Shown piece by piece: positions 45,262 through 54,012 of a stretch of 64,000 nucleotides of DNA. The position numbers were made by a program, and so were the translations under genes. This stretch comes from Limosilactobacillus frumenti DSM 13145. GTDB taxonomy: Bacteria > Bacillota > Bacilli > Lactobacillales > Lactobacillaceae. Under the pieces are notes generated by a model, which ran no database searches, was not told where the DNA came from, and worked only from the letters and a program-made list of their open reading frames with translations. The DNA is taken from positions 27,935-91,934 of the forward strand of contig NZ_AZER01000024.1 in NCBI RefSeq assembly GCF_001436045.1. The letters are read 5' to 3'. Position 1 is the stretch's first letter. Each line of letters starts with the position of its first letter.

Positions 45262-46548
45262 ATGGAAAAGAAACGTTTTAAGTTATACAAGAGTGGTAAG
45301 CAATGGTTGAGCATGGCATTAGTTGCTGTTGCTTCTTTAACCCTTGGTATGACGATGGCTACTATTGATGGCCAAGCAGATGCTTCTATCCAAAACGATA
45401 CAGTTGTAACGACACAGGTTGCTGATCAAAATATCCAACAATCTGCCAATGCCACTACTTCAATGGCTACTGCTAGTCAAACAACTGCAGGTAACACTAC
45501 TACTGGTGTAAATCAAGCTGACAACTCCGCTAGTAATGGTGAGGTTAAACCAACTACTACTGGTTTAGTACAACGAAACAATAGCACGTACTACTACAAT
45601 GCCAATTCTCAAAGCTATGTTACAAATACATGGGAAAACGTTAACAATAGTTGGTACCATTTTGGCGACGATGGTTCTGCAACTACAGGCTGGTACCAAT
45701 CTCAAGCAGGGTTATGGTACTATTTCCAAAATACTGGTGTTGCTCAAACTGGTTGGTTCAAGTCCCAAGCCGGACTTTGGTATTACTTTAACTCAACTAA
45801 TGCCTGGGCTGATGAAGGCTGGCAAAACATCAATAATAACTGGTACCACTTTGATGAGACCAATGCGTGGGCTACTACAGGCTGGTACAAATCTAATGCT
45901 GGTAACTGGTACCACTTTGATGAAACTAATGCCAACGCCACTACTGGTTGGTATAAATCCCAAGCCGGACTTTGGTACCACTTTGATGAAACTAATGCTT
46001 GGGCAAATACTGGTTGGTTTAAGTCCCAAGCAGGACTCTGGTATTACTTCGACCCAACAAACGCTTGGGCTGATACTGGATGGCAATCTATTAATAATGT
46101 TTGGTACTACTTCGACCCAACAAACGCTTGGATGTTAACTGGTACGCAAACTATCAATGGTAAGACTTATCACTTTAATGCTGATGGTTCATGGGCAGAC
46201 GATCACAGTGCTGCTGTTGCTAAGGCAATGTCTGTCCGTGGTACTGCTTATGTTTGGGGCGGAAACAACCCATCGACTGGTTTTGACTGCTCAGGTTTAG
46301 TACAATGGGCATATGGACTTGGTAGTAACTACCGCACAACTTATACCCAACAAACTTTAGGTGCACACCATTATGATGTTGCTAATGCTCCAAAGGGTTC
46401 TTTATTATTCTTTGGTAGCGATAGTGCTCCTTACCACGTTGCTATTTCCCTGGGGAATGGTGCTTACGTTCACGCTCCGCAACCAGGTGATGTTGTCAAG
46501 GTTGGTTACACTAAGTACTACGCAGCAAGTTACTACGTTGTTTTATAA
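45262..46548 (+). CDS. KxYKxGKxW-leader repeat protein with NlpC/P60 endopeptidase domain
   Basis: A 428-residue secreted protein. Leader with KLYKSGKQW at 7-15 and cleavage after ADA (about 40); Thr/Asn linker to about 95; about 10 repeats; C-terminal NlpC/P60 domain from about 315. Catalytic Cys in FDCSGLVQWAYG (about 343) and His in PYHVAISLG, with a third polar His in YVHAP, so the enzyme should cut D-gamma-Glu bonds of stem peptides. Start is ATG 45262 with AAAGGAG 14 bases upstream (a wide gap); the upstream frame to 45151 lacks such a site. A small lipoprotein gene follows 31 bases later. Confidence 0.9.
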   Translation: MEKKRFKLYKSGKQWLSMALVAVASLTLGMTMATIDGQADASIQNDTVVTTQVADQNIQQSANATTSMATASQTTAGNTTTGVNQADNSASNGEVKPTTTGLVQRNNSTYYYNANSQSYVTNTWENVNNSWYHFGDDGSATTGWYQSQAGLWYYFQNTGVAQTGWFKSQAGLWYYFNSTNAWADEGWQNINNNWYHFDETNAWATTGWYKSNAGNWYHFDETNANATTGWYKSQAGLWYHFDETNAWANTGWFKSQAGLWYYFDPTNAWADTGWQSINNVWYYFDPTNAWMLTGTQTINGKTYHFNADGSWADDHSAAVAKAMSVRGTAYVWGGNNPSTGFDCSGLVQWAYGLGSNYRTTYTQQTLGAHHYDVANAPKGSLLFFGSDSAPYHVAISLGNGAYVHAPQPGDVVKVGYTKYYAASYYVVL

Positions 46549-46579
46549 TTGAACCGTGACAATGAAGGAGAGTGTCAAC

Positions 46580-47086
46580 ATGCCTAAGAAATTACTAACC
46601 CTATTTGCCGCAGGTGCAATGACCATGGCATTAGCTGCTTGTGGTAACGAGAATACTACCAGTCATAAGTCGGCTGACCATGCTCGTAGTGAAAAAGTTG
46701 TGAAACATTCTAGCTCAGTTACGAAGAGTGAATCATCTGCTATAACAGCTTCATCCCAGAGTGGAAGTACCACGACTAGTTCTAAAAATGCTGCTGCCAA
46801 TTACTCAGTGGCTAAATCAAATGGTGCTACCTCCAGCAAGGTTAAGTCCAACCAAACTGCTTCGACACGGTCACCAATGACTGCTCAAGATGCTAAGGAC
46901 ATTGTTAAGGAACACTTATTAGCTGTTATTAACGATGCTGGTATCAACGGTAAGCCGAAGCCAAATGTTCCATCAATGGACGAAATCGATTCTTACACAA
47001 CTACTCAAAACGGTATGAATGACTGGACAGTTAGTGGTAATGGTCATACTTACCACGTCACGGCCACTTCAGTTACTGAAGAATAA
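46580..47086 (+). CDS. small Ser/Lys-rich lipoprotein
   Basis: A 168-residue predicted lipoprotein: MPKKLLTLFAAGAMTMALAAC with lipobox ALAAC, Ser/Thr/Lys-rich region to about residue 95, then a C-terminal part (MTAQDAKDIVKEHL and VPSMDEIDSYTTTQ, WTVSGNGHTYHVTAT) that could be a small alpha/beta fold. Family not recognised. It does not contain the LGLGD module. AAGGAGAG precedes the ATG; likely co-transcribed with the NlpC/P60 gene. It ends at the 20-bp palindrome. Confidence 0.7.
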   Translation: MPKKLLTLFAAGAMTMALAACGNENTTSHKSADHARSEKVVKHSSSVTKSESSAITASSQSGSTTTSSKNAAANYSVAKSNGATSSKVKSNQTASTRSPMTAQDAKDIVKEHLLAVINDAGINGKPKPNVPSMDEIDSYTTTQNGMNDWTVSGNGHTYHVTATSVTEE

Positions 47087-47087
47087 A

Positions 47088-47132
47088 GATAATGTAAGCT
47101 ATTCCCATTTGTTGGGAATAGCTTACATTATC
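47088..47132 (+). terminator. perfect 20-base-pair hairpin after the lipoprotein gene
   Basis: GATAATGTAAGCTATTCCCA (47088-47107) and its exact complement (47113-47132) with a 5-base loop. There is no U-run after it, so classic intrinsic termination is doubtful; it could stabilise the 3' end, or terminate Rho-dependently. Confidence 0.5.
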
Positions 47133-47455
47133 AGTGATCTATAGTAGGTACTCTTAAATTGGTAATAATAAAGGGCACGCATGATGTAAGTAATATATAC
47201 GTAGTTTTGATTAGACGATCGTTTGTTAGCAGTTATAGTTATTTAATGTAGACAGTGTGCATGTAAATGAAACTCATATTTGTTAAAAGGACAGGTAGCT
47301 GGATTATACTTATTTACTTGTTGATGGTTTTTGACTTGTAAAAAATTCGTTCTTTTATTTCACATGTAATTATAATAAAGTGTATCTTATAAAAAGACTT
47401 CATTTCATTAATGAAAATGGAAAATCATAATATATCATTATTCAAGAGGTTAAAC
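47133..47455. other. intergenic, nothing recognised
   Basis: About 320 AT-rich bases; no gene or convincing repeat is seen on either strand. It should hold the promoter for the GT-C-like gene. Confidence 0.5.
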
Positions 47456-49042
47456 ATGCAACGATTTAAGCCCATTTATTGGCAATATTATTTGTTATTT
47501 TTTTTAAATGCTTTAATAATTTTTATTTTAATTTTCCGACAAGGAATAATTTGTGGATGGGATCTCCAATTTCATCTCAATCGAATTGAAGAATTACATT
47601 ACAGTCTTTTAAGTGGACACTTACTAGCTTCAAACGGTAGCTTTACCTTTTCAAAGATTGGTTTAGCTGTTAGTACATTTTATCCATACCTATTCCTATA
47701 TCCATTTGCAATTATGCGGAGTCTAATAAATCCAGTTATCGCTTATAATGTTTGCTTGTTTTTTTTGACGTTGCTATCGTTTATTGTTTCTTATAAAGCC
47801 ATTAACAACTTCCCCAGTCAAAATAGGCATACAGAATCAGGTGATTTGGGGTTTCTATTCAGTTTAATTTACAATAACAGTGGTTATTTATTGCTACAGT
47901 TTACCCAACGCGGAGATATTCCCGAATATATTGCTTTAATCTTTTTACCACTGCTTTTAATGGGGTTACTAAGTCTCCTTAAGCAACCTAATTCGAAAAA
48001 ATGGTTGTGGATGCCTATAACATTTGTATTTATTGTTTATAGCCATCTTTTGTCAGCTTTTATATTTACTTTGTTCATAATTGTGATATTATGCCTTAAT
48101 TATCGTCAATTAGACAAAATTAAACTTAAAAAGTTGCTTTTATCTGGAGTAATAATCTTAGGATGCACTTTACCCATCACACTAAATATCATAATCTCAA
48201 ATCACAACAATAAAATAGTTGCACCAATTGTTCCTGATACATTACAAAACGAAGCCCTTAAATCTAATGACCTTTTAATTAATTCGCTTGCCAATCTTGT
48301 TCCTGGGCCACTTTCGACAGTAAACTTGGGATTTGTAGTGTTAATTTGCACATTTATTAGTTTATTTATTCTACGTGGCTATAACTCGTTAGGAAGACAG
48401 TTAGCAGTTATTGGCTTATTTGCTCTAATACTCTCGACCAATCTATTCCCTTGGTTTATTTTTCAGCATACGCCATTACATATAATTCAATTTCCATGGC
48501 GCTTTCTGGGTATCGCCACCTTCTGCATTGCATATGATGCTTCATGGGTCCTTCAGCCGTTAATAAATAAAAGGGGTATCTTGTTTCTGATTTTTATAAC
48601 CATTAACTTCATCACGTTCAATTACATTCATAATTATGTTCATAATGGTAATCAGATTATTGCGTATAAACAAATAAGACAATATAGGAAAATGGCCACT
48701 GATGCAGTTTATACTGATTACATGCCAGAGCAAACTCTGACTGGTATGGATAAAGCAACTTACTTTAGGAAAAAGTCTGATATTCACCGACATGTTGCCG
48801 TTATCAATGGTCATAAAGTTAAACTTTTTCAACAACAAATAAAGCCAGGGTACAACCGCATTAGTTATACATTGACTAGTTTAAAGCCGGACCGAATAAA
48901 TTATGTTACGTTACCGTTATTGAATTATGGTAATAACCATGCTAGTCATGGAATTACCGCGAAACAAACAAGCCGGGGTACTACTATGATTGCATTTATC
49001 CCTAAAAGTGATAAGCAAGTAGTAACTATTTATCTTCATTAA
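47456..49042 (+). CDS. GT-C-like membrane protein with PTPS-related domain, paralogue
   Basis: A 528-residue protein with about 12 membrane segments and a C-terminal extracellular tail. It is collinear with the protein at 37916: CGWDLQFHLNRIEELHYSLL after TM1 (Asp, His and Glu conserved), KIGLAVSTFYPYLFLYPFAI, and HIIQFPWRFLGI matching VIQFPYRLNG. Probably glycosylates a surface polymer with a lipid-linked sugar; donor unknown. Start at 47456 (AAGAGGTT, 6 bases upstream) is preferred over ATG 47411, which has no ribosome site. Single gene between noncoding stretches. Confidence 0.72.
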   Translation: MQRFKPIYWQYYLLFFLNALIIFILIFRQGIICGWDLQFHLNRIEELHYSLLSGHLLASNGSFTFSKIGLAVSTFYPYLFLYPFAIMRSLINPVIAYNVCLFFLTLLSFIVSYKAINNFPSQNRHTESGDLGFLFSLIYNNSGYLLLQFTQRGDIPEYIALIFLPLLLMGLLSLLKQPNSKKWLWMPITFVFIVYSHLLSAFIFTLFIIVILCLNYRQLDKIKLKKLLLSGVIILGCTLPITLNIIISNHNNKIVAPIVPDTLQNEALKSNDLLINSLANLVPGPLSTVNLGFVVLICTFISLFILRGYNSLGRQLAVIGLFALILSTNLFPWFIFQHTPLHIIQFPWRFLGIATFCIAYDASWVLQPLINKRGILFLIFITINFITFNYIHNYVHNGNQIIAYKQIRQYRKMATDAVYTDYMPEQTLTGMDKATYFRKKSDIHRHVAVINGHKVKLFQQQIKPGYNRISYTLTSLKPDRINYVTLPLLNYGNNHASHGITAKQTSRGTTMIAFIPKSDKQVVTIYLH

Positions 49043-49172
49043 TTTAAGGGCAGTATTCTATACTTTTCAAAAATAAGAATATTAATTGTACTAATTTATT
49101 ATTAGTGATTGATTTAGTCATATTTGTTATATAATATAAACGTATTTTTTGTGGTTTTGGGAGGAGAATCTT

Positions 49173-51074
49173 ATGAAAAAACGCAAGGCACTTTTAGTTT
49201 GTGTGAGTGTATTAGCTGGTCTCACTTTAGCAAATGCAGTTCATGCAGATAGTAATAATTCAAATATTGATCAATCGGCAGTGACAACTAGCAATGTTAA
49301 ACCAGTTAATAGCTCTGTTATTTTAAATAATGTTGCCAATGGAAGTTATGCTGCAGCTTCAGATGGTGAAAATGTTGATACTAATACAACTTCTAACCAG
49401 GAAGTAACGGTGACAGCCAGTACGCAACAAGCACGGGCAGGTATTGCAACTCATATATATTTTGATGGGAAAGATGCTACAGCTTGGAGTTCAGATACCG
49501 ATGGCTATCATCCAGTAGCTTATTTGTATGATGAATCGGGTAATTTGGTAACTAAACCAGGTTGGCACCATTTTGACAATGCTTTCTATCATGTAGGTGT
49601 TTATGACTCAAATAATCCGTCCCAGTATGACGATATTGTTAAATATGGCGCCTGGTTTTATGTTTTCGAGAATGGTCAAGCAGCAATTAGATGGCAAAAG
49701 ATTGATGGAAATTGGTTTTATTTCTCTTATGGTAAAGCCGGTTGTGGTGAAATGTACGAGAATGGGACATATGTAACACCAGATTCTAATAACTATTATG
49801 TAACATCAGTTTTAGCTACTTTTGATCAGAATGGTCATTGGATTGGCAGCAAGAGTTTGGATTCATCTGACGATACTTCGTCTAATAATAATCCATTTAA
49901 TGATGATTCATCTGATAGTAATTCCTCTTACAATAATGATGGTTGGAACAAGAATAATGGTTCTTGGCAGTATCTACAAAATGGTCAACCAGTTACTGGA
50001 TGGAAATATATTAATGGTCACTGGTACTACTTCAATGAAGATGGTAATGCGCTAACAGGATTTAAACAGGTCAATGGTCACTGGTATAACTTTGATAGTT
50101 CAAATACCAACACTACTACCGGTTGGCAGTATATTAATGGTCATTGGGTATACTTTGATCCTCAAAATACATGGGCAGACGAAGGCTGGCAGTATATTAA
50201 TAGCCACTGGTACTACTTCCAAGGGAACAATAATGAAGCTCCTTCAGCGGTAACAGGTTTGCAAACCATTAACCATCATCATTACTATTTTGATCCCACG
50301 AACACCTGGGTAGTGACTAGCTGGCAAAAGATCAATGGTCACTGGTATTATTTTGATCCCACAAATACATGGGCAGTAACTGGTTGGTTCCAATCGGGCG
50401 CTGGTAACTGGTATTACTTTGACAGTAATGGTGAAGCGGTAACTGGCTGGCAAACCATTAACCATCATAAGTACTACTTTGATACCACGAACGCCTGGGC
50501 AGTAACTGGTTGGCAAAAGATCAATGGTCACTGGTATTATTTTGATCCCACAAATACATGGGCAGTAACCAGTTGGTTCCGATCAGGCGCTGGCAACTGG
50601 TATTACTTTGATAGTAATGGTGAAGCGGTAACCGGCTGGCAAACCATTAATAAGCATAATTATTACTTTGATACTTTAAATGCTTGGGCAGTAACCGGTT
50701 GGAATGATATTAATAATAAGTGGTACTACTTTGATACCCTAAATACATGGGCACAAACCGGTTGGTTCAAATCAGGCGCTGGCAACTGGTATTACTTTGA
50801 CAGTAATGGTGAAGCGGTAACCGGCTGGCAAACTATTAATCATAATAAGTATTACTTTGATACCTTAAACACTTGGGCAATAACCGGTTGGCAAAAACTT
50901 AATGGTGATTGGTATTACTTTGACCAAAATAACGCATGGGCTTATTCTGGTTGGAAGTGGATTAATAATAATTGGTATTACTTTGACCTAATTAGTCATA
51001 AGATGTACACGGGAAATCACATTATTAATGGCAAAAACTATTCATTTAACAATAATGGTCAGTGGATTAATTAA
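49173..51074 (+). CDS. secreted repeat protein with an unrecognised N-terminal domain
   Basis: A 633-residue exported protein. Ordinary signal peptide (MKKRKALLVCVSVLAGLTLA, cleaved after VHA) rather than KxYKxGKxW. Residues about 85-215 form an aromatic-rich domain I do not recognise (THIYFDGKDATAWSS; GWHHFDNAFYHVGVYDS), which may be a diverged repeat array; then Ser/Asp/Asn-rich linker (about 215-250) and about 17 repeats to the end. The last units are arranged in 63-residue super-repeats. No hydrolase domain. The start follows GGGAGGAGAA. Adhesive or structural role is a guess. Confidence 0.8.
   Translation: MKKRKALLVCVSVLAGLTLANAVHADSNNSNIDQSAVTTSNVKPVNSSVILNNVANGSYAAASDGENVDTNTTSNQEVTVTASTQQARAGIATHIYFDGKDATAWSSDTDGYHPVAYLYDESGNLVTKPGWHHFDNAFYHVGVYDSNNPSQYDDIVKYGAWFYVFENGQAAIRWQKIDGNWFYFSYGKAGCGEMYENGTYVTPDSNNYYVTSVLATFDQNGHWIGSKSLDSSDDTSSNNNPFNDDSSDSNSSYNNDGWNKNNGSWQYLQNGQPVTGWKYINGHWYYFNEDGNALTGFKQVNGHWYNFDSSNTNTTTGWQYINGHWVYFDPQNTWADEGWQYINSHWYYFQGNNNEAPSAVTGLQTINHHHYYFDPTNTWVVTSWQKINGHWYYFDPTNTWAVTGWFQSGAGNWYYFDSNGEAVTGWQTINHHKYYFDTTNAWAVTGWQKINGHWYYFDPTNTWAVTSWFRSGAGNWYYFDSNGEAVTGWQTINKHNYYFDTLNAWAVTGWNDINNKWYYFDTLNTWAQTGWFKSGAGNWYYFDSNGEAVTGWQTINHNKYYFDTLNTWAITGWQKLNGDWYYFDQNNAWAYSGWKWINNNWYYFDLISHKMYTGNHIINGKNYSFNNNGQWIN
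50260..50890 (+). repeat. 189-base tandem super-repeat inside the repeat protein gene
   Basis: The block starting GTTGGTTCC recurs at 50383, 50572 and 50761, exactly 189 bases apart (63 codons, three repeat units). Copies are highly similar at the DNA level, indicating recent duplication in register. Confidence 0.8.
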
Positions 51075-51085
51075 GTGAAAATAAT

Positions 51086-51119
51086 AAAAATGATCTCCGT
51101 ATATGGAGATCATTTTTTT
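51086..51119 (+). terminator. intrinsic terminator
   Basis: AAAAATGATCTCC pairs with GGAGATCATTTTT, a 13-base-pair stem, followed by more T. Confidence 0.9.
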
Positions 51120-51351
51120 ATGATATATATTGAAAGCCAAGGAGAAGAGTGTCTATAAAGTAATATTACAAGCCTGATAAGAGCGTCCAATATTTTTTAA
51201 AATGTCAATTTAAAAGGTTCTGCACGCTTTTGTAATCAGAGCAATTGGATAATTAAATTTGTTGTAACGTTTTAAGTCAATTGACTTTTAAAGTTTGAAA
51301 AATCAAATGATATTAAGTTGATTAAGAACTGACAGCCTTCTCTTTGCTATG

Positions 51352-51378
51352 TTGACAGATAAATGGATGTATTATAAA
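51352..51378 (+). promoter_or_regulatory. sigma-A promoter of the orphan leader and downstream amidase gene
   Basis: TTGACA (51352-51357) and TATAAA (51373-51378), spacing 15 (17 if the box is shifted to ATAAAAT). The 51120-51350 stretch before it shows no gene. Confidence 0.5.
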
Positions 51379-51426
51379 ATGATGACCGTTTGAAGGACAA
51401 AAAAATTTAACCAAGGGAGGATAATA

Positions 51427-51546
51427 ATGTCCATAAAGAAGCATTATAAATTATATAAAGCTGGCAAGCAGTGGTGCACTGCTGCAATTGCTACCATGGC
51501 AGTGTTTTCACGTCCATTTTTTCGTGCTAAGATACATTGTGGTTAG
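51427..51546 (+). CDS. orphan KxYKxGKxW leader, truncated repeat-protein gene
   Basis: A 39-codon frame with a strong AAGGGAGG ribosome site and ATG encoding MSIKKHYKLYKAGKQW then CTAAIATMAVFS, a full leader start that breaks off into unrelated residues (FRAKIHCG) and stops. The next complete gene, which has its own leader, starts 28 bases later. It looks like the 5' remnant of a former repeat-protein gene, deleted by recombination with its neighbour. Translation of the stub could couple to the downstream gene. Confidence 0.65.
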   Translation: MSIKKHYKLYKAGKQWCTAAIATMAVFSRPFFRAKIHCG

Positions 51547-51573
51547 TTTAAATATGCGGGAGGAGTTTTTTTG

Positions 51574-53850
51574 ATGAAGCAACATTATAAAATATATAAA
51601 TCAGGTAAATTATGGATAACAGCTTGTATCTTGACATTAGGGTTACTAAGCTTTACTGGTACTGCAAATGCGCAAACAGAAAACATGGAGACAAGTACTC
51701 CACAAAATGAACAAAGAACACAACCTGTTAATAAAGCACAACATGTAACAAGTATTAATGGTTATACAGAGAAGAATGGACAATGGCAATCTTCTGACGG
51801 TCAATTAGCAAATGGTTGGCAAACGGATCAGAACAATTGGTACTATTTCCAAGACGGTCAAAATTCTTCGTCTTGGAAATGGATTAACAATAATTGGTAC
51901 TATATGAATCCTGACAGTCATATTATGGAAACAGGATTACAAAATATTAATAATGCGACGTATTACCTTAATGAGCAACATGATGGTACATATGGGGCAA
52001 TGAAAACTGGTTGGCAGAATGTTAATAACAATTGGTACTATTTTGCCAATAATGGTTCTGCCCGTACTGGTTGGCAGTGGTTAGATCATAATTGGTACTA
52101 CTTTGATCCAACAACATCCATCATGCAAGCAGGTCTTAAACAAATCAATAACAAGGGCTATTACTTGAATGACCAGCATAATGGCGCTTTTGGTGCAATG
52201 ATGAATGGCTGGCAAAATATTAATGGCAAGTGGTATGGATTTGGTGGTCCAAGTGATGGTTCTGCCTTAACCGGTTGGCACTATATTAATAAAAATTGGT
52301 ATTACTTTAACAACAATGGTGAAGCCCGTACTGGTTTTCAAACTATTAACGGTCATCAATACTATTTTGACCCCACTAATGCATGGGCATTGCGTGGTTG
52401 GCAAAGTTTAAATAATGATTGGTACTACTTTGATCCAAGCAATGTATGGGCATTATCCGGGTGGCAGAACTTAAACGGTTGGTTCTACTTCTCTCCAGAA
52501 AGTTATAAATCATTAAATGGCCTACAAACAATCAATAATCATTTGTACTACTTAAATGACCAGCATGATGGAACTTTTGGAATGATGAAGACTGGCTGGC
52601 AAAACGTTAACGGTAATTGGTATTACTTCAATAGTAATGGTGACGCACTATCCGGTTGGCAAACTATTACAGGATATCATTATTACTTAAATCCTGCTAA
52701 TTATCAGATGATGACTGGTATCCAAAAATTAGACAACAACTACTACTTCTTTGGACCATCTGGTAATCAAGAAACAGGACTAGTTTACAATTCGACAACA
52801 GGCTTACTTCAGTACTATGATCCATCAACCGGAACCCGGCAGATATCAGCAATGTTAAATGGTCAAACACTGACCTTTAATTCTACTACTGGTGATCTAG
52901 ACACCACTAATATCACTAACGGTTTAGTCCTGCTTGGTAATAATCGTTACTTTTTCTTGAAGAACTCTAATCGTTTTGACGCTAATGATTGGCAGAAAAT
53001 AAATGGTTCTTGGTACTATTTTGGCTCTAATGCCGCTGCTACCACCGGTTGGTATAAGTCAGCCGCTGGTAACTGGTATTTCTTCAACCCAGATGGAACC
53101 GCTCGTACTGGCTGGCAATCTATCAATGGGCATTGGTACTTATTTGATGCCCTCAACGCTAATGCAATTACTGGTTGGTACAAGTCTAATGCAGGATTTT
53201 GGTATTACTTCGATCCTACTAATGCTTGGGCTGATACTGGGTGGACATTTGTAAATCACAATTGGTATTACATGGATCCAACCAATGCCAATATGTATAC
53301 TGGTGGTCATTGGATTAATGGCCATTGGGTAAACCTACAAAGTAATGGGGCATTCGTTGGCTTTAGTCAGCGAGTAATCAATTGGTTCTTAGCCCGGGAA
53401 GGTAAGTTAACCTACTCCATGTATGGCTCTAGAACTGGGGCTGATGGTACCGCCGATTGTTCAGGATCGATGACTCAAGCTGTTTGGAGTGCTGGTGGTC
53501 GTACACCTGCCCACACGTATTCAACTCTTGATTTAGGTAGGTACTTATTACAAAATGGTTATTACATTGCCGGATATGGCCGTGGTGTTCAGAATGTTCA
53601 ATATGGTGATATTGTCATTTGGGGTACTCCTGGTGCTTCTGCTGGTGGTGTTGGCCACACAGTCGTGATTTCAACAGCAGGTCCTGATCCAATGTGCATT
53701 TCAACTTGTGGATATTACTGGAGTGAAAATCCATATTCTCACTATGGTGCTGCTGGTAAAGCTGTACAAGAATTTAATTATCAATGGTACTGGAATGAAG
53801 ACGACCGGCCATATCAAATGGTTTACCGGCCAAACTTCTATTGGGCATAG
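51574..53850 (+). CDS. KxYKxGKxW-leader repeat protein with phage-type peptidoglycan amidase/endopeptidase domain
   Basis: A 758-residue secreted protein: leader with KIYKSGKLW at 6-14, cleavage after NAQ or ANA, repeat region about 60-585, C-terminal domain about 590-758 fitting the Amidase_5 (phage PG hydrolase, NlpC-like) family. Catalytic Cys in TADCSGSMTQAVW (about 629), His in GVGHTVVIS; HTYSTLDLG is also family-typical. The repeat region has two inserts shared with 26381, 54013 and 60080 (the NGLVLLGNN.YFF and TFNSTTGDL blocks), showing common origin. ATG 51574 is chosen over TTG 51571; GGGAGGAG precedes. Confidence 0.85.
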   Translation: MKQHYKIYKSGKLWITACILTLGLLSFTGTANAQTENMETSTPQNEQRTQPVNKAQHVTSINGYTEKNGQWQSSDGQLANGWQTDQNNWYYFQDGQNSSSWKWINNNWYYMNPDSHIMETGLQNINNATYYLNEQHDGTYGAMKTGWQNVNNNWYYFANNGSARTGWQWLDHNWYYFDPTTSIMQAGLKQINNKGYYLNDQHNGAFGAMMNGWQNINGKWYGFGGPSDGSALTGWHYINKNWYYFNNNGEARTGFQTINGHQYYFDPTNAWALRGWQSLNNDWYYFDPSNVWALSGWQNLNGWFYFSPESYKSLNGLQTINNHLYYLNDQHDGTFGMMKTGWQNVNGNWYYFNSNGDALSGWQTITGYHYYLNPANYQMMTGIQKLDNNYYFFGPSGNQETGLVYNSTTGLLQYYDPSTGTRQISAMLNGQTLTFNSTTGDLDTTNITNGLVLLGNNRYFFLKNSNRFDANDWQKINGSWYYFGSNAAATTGWYKSAAGNWYFFNPDGTARTGWQSINGHWYLFDALNANAITGWYKSNAGFWYYFDPTNAWADTGWTFVNHNWYYMDPTNANMYTGGHWINGHWVNLQSNGAFVGFSQRVINWFLAREGKLTYSMYGSRTGADGTADCSGSMTQAVWSAGGRTPAHTYSTLDLGRYLLQNGYYIAGYGRGVQNVQYGDIVIWGTPGASAGGVGHTVVISTAGPDPMCISTCGYYWSENPYSHYGAAGKAVQEFNYQWYWNEDDRPYQMVYRPNFYWA

Positions 53851-53897
53851 CAAAGCAATAGTAAGATCCATTCATATATAAAGGATTACAGGGATCA

Positions 53898-53940
53898 ATA
53901 CCTCTAGCGTTTGTTCAATTAAAGCGCTAGAGGTATTTTG
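53898..53940 (+). terminator. intrinsic terminator
   Basis: ATACCTCTAGCG pairs with CGCTAGAGGTAT and is followed by TTTTG. Confidence 0.85.
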
Positions 53941-53965
53941 CATAATTGCACATTTTATGTATAAT
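53938..53965 (+). promoter_or_regulatory. sigma-A promoter of the second M23 gene
   Basis: TTGCAT (53938-53943), 16 bases, TATAAT (53960-53965), about 48 bases before the TTG start. It begins inside the terminator tail. Confidence 0.6.
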
Positions 53966-54012
53966 GTTATCGTTTTATAATAAAATATTATGGATTATCG
54001 AGGAGGAGAATA

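Noticed and set aside
45600..46140. Regular short DNA repeats that could suggest a CRISPR-like array
   Set aside because: They are coding repeats of the NlpC/P60 protein; unit lengths vary and no spacers exist.
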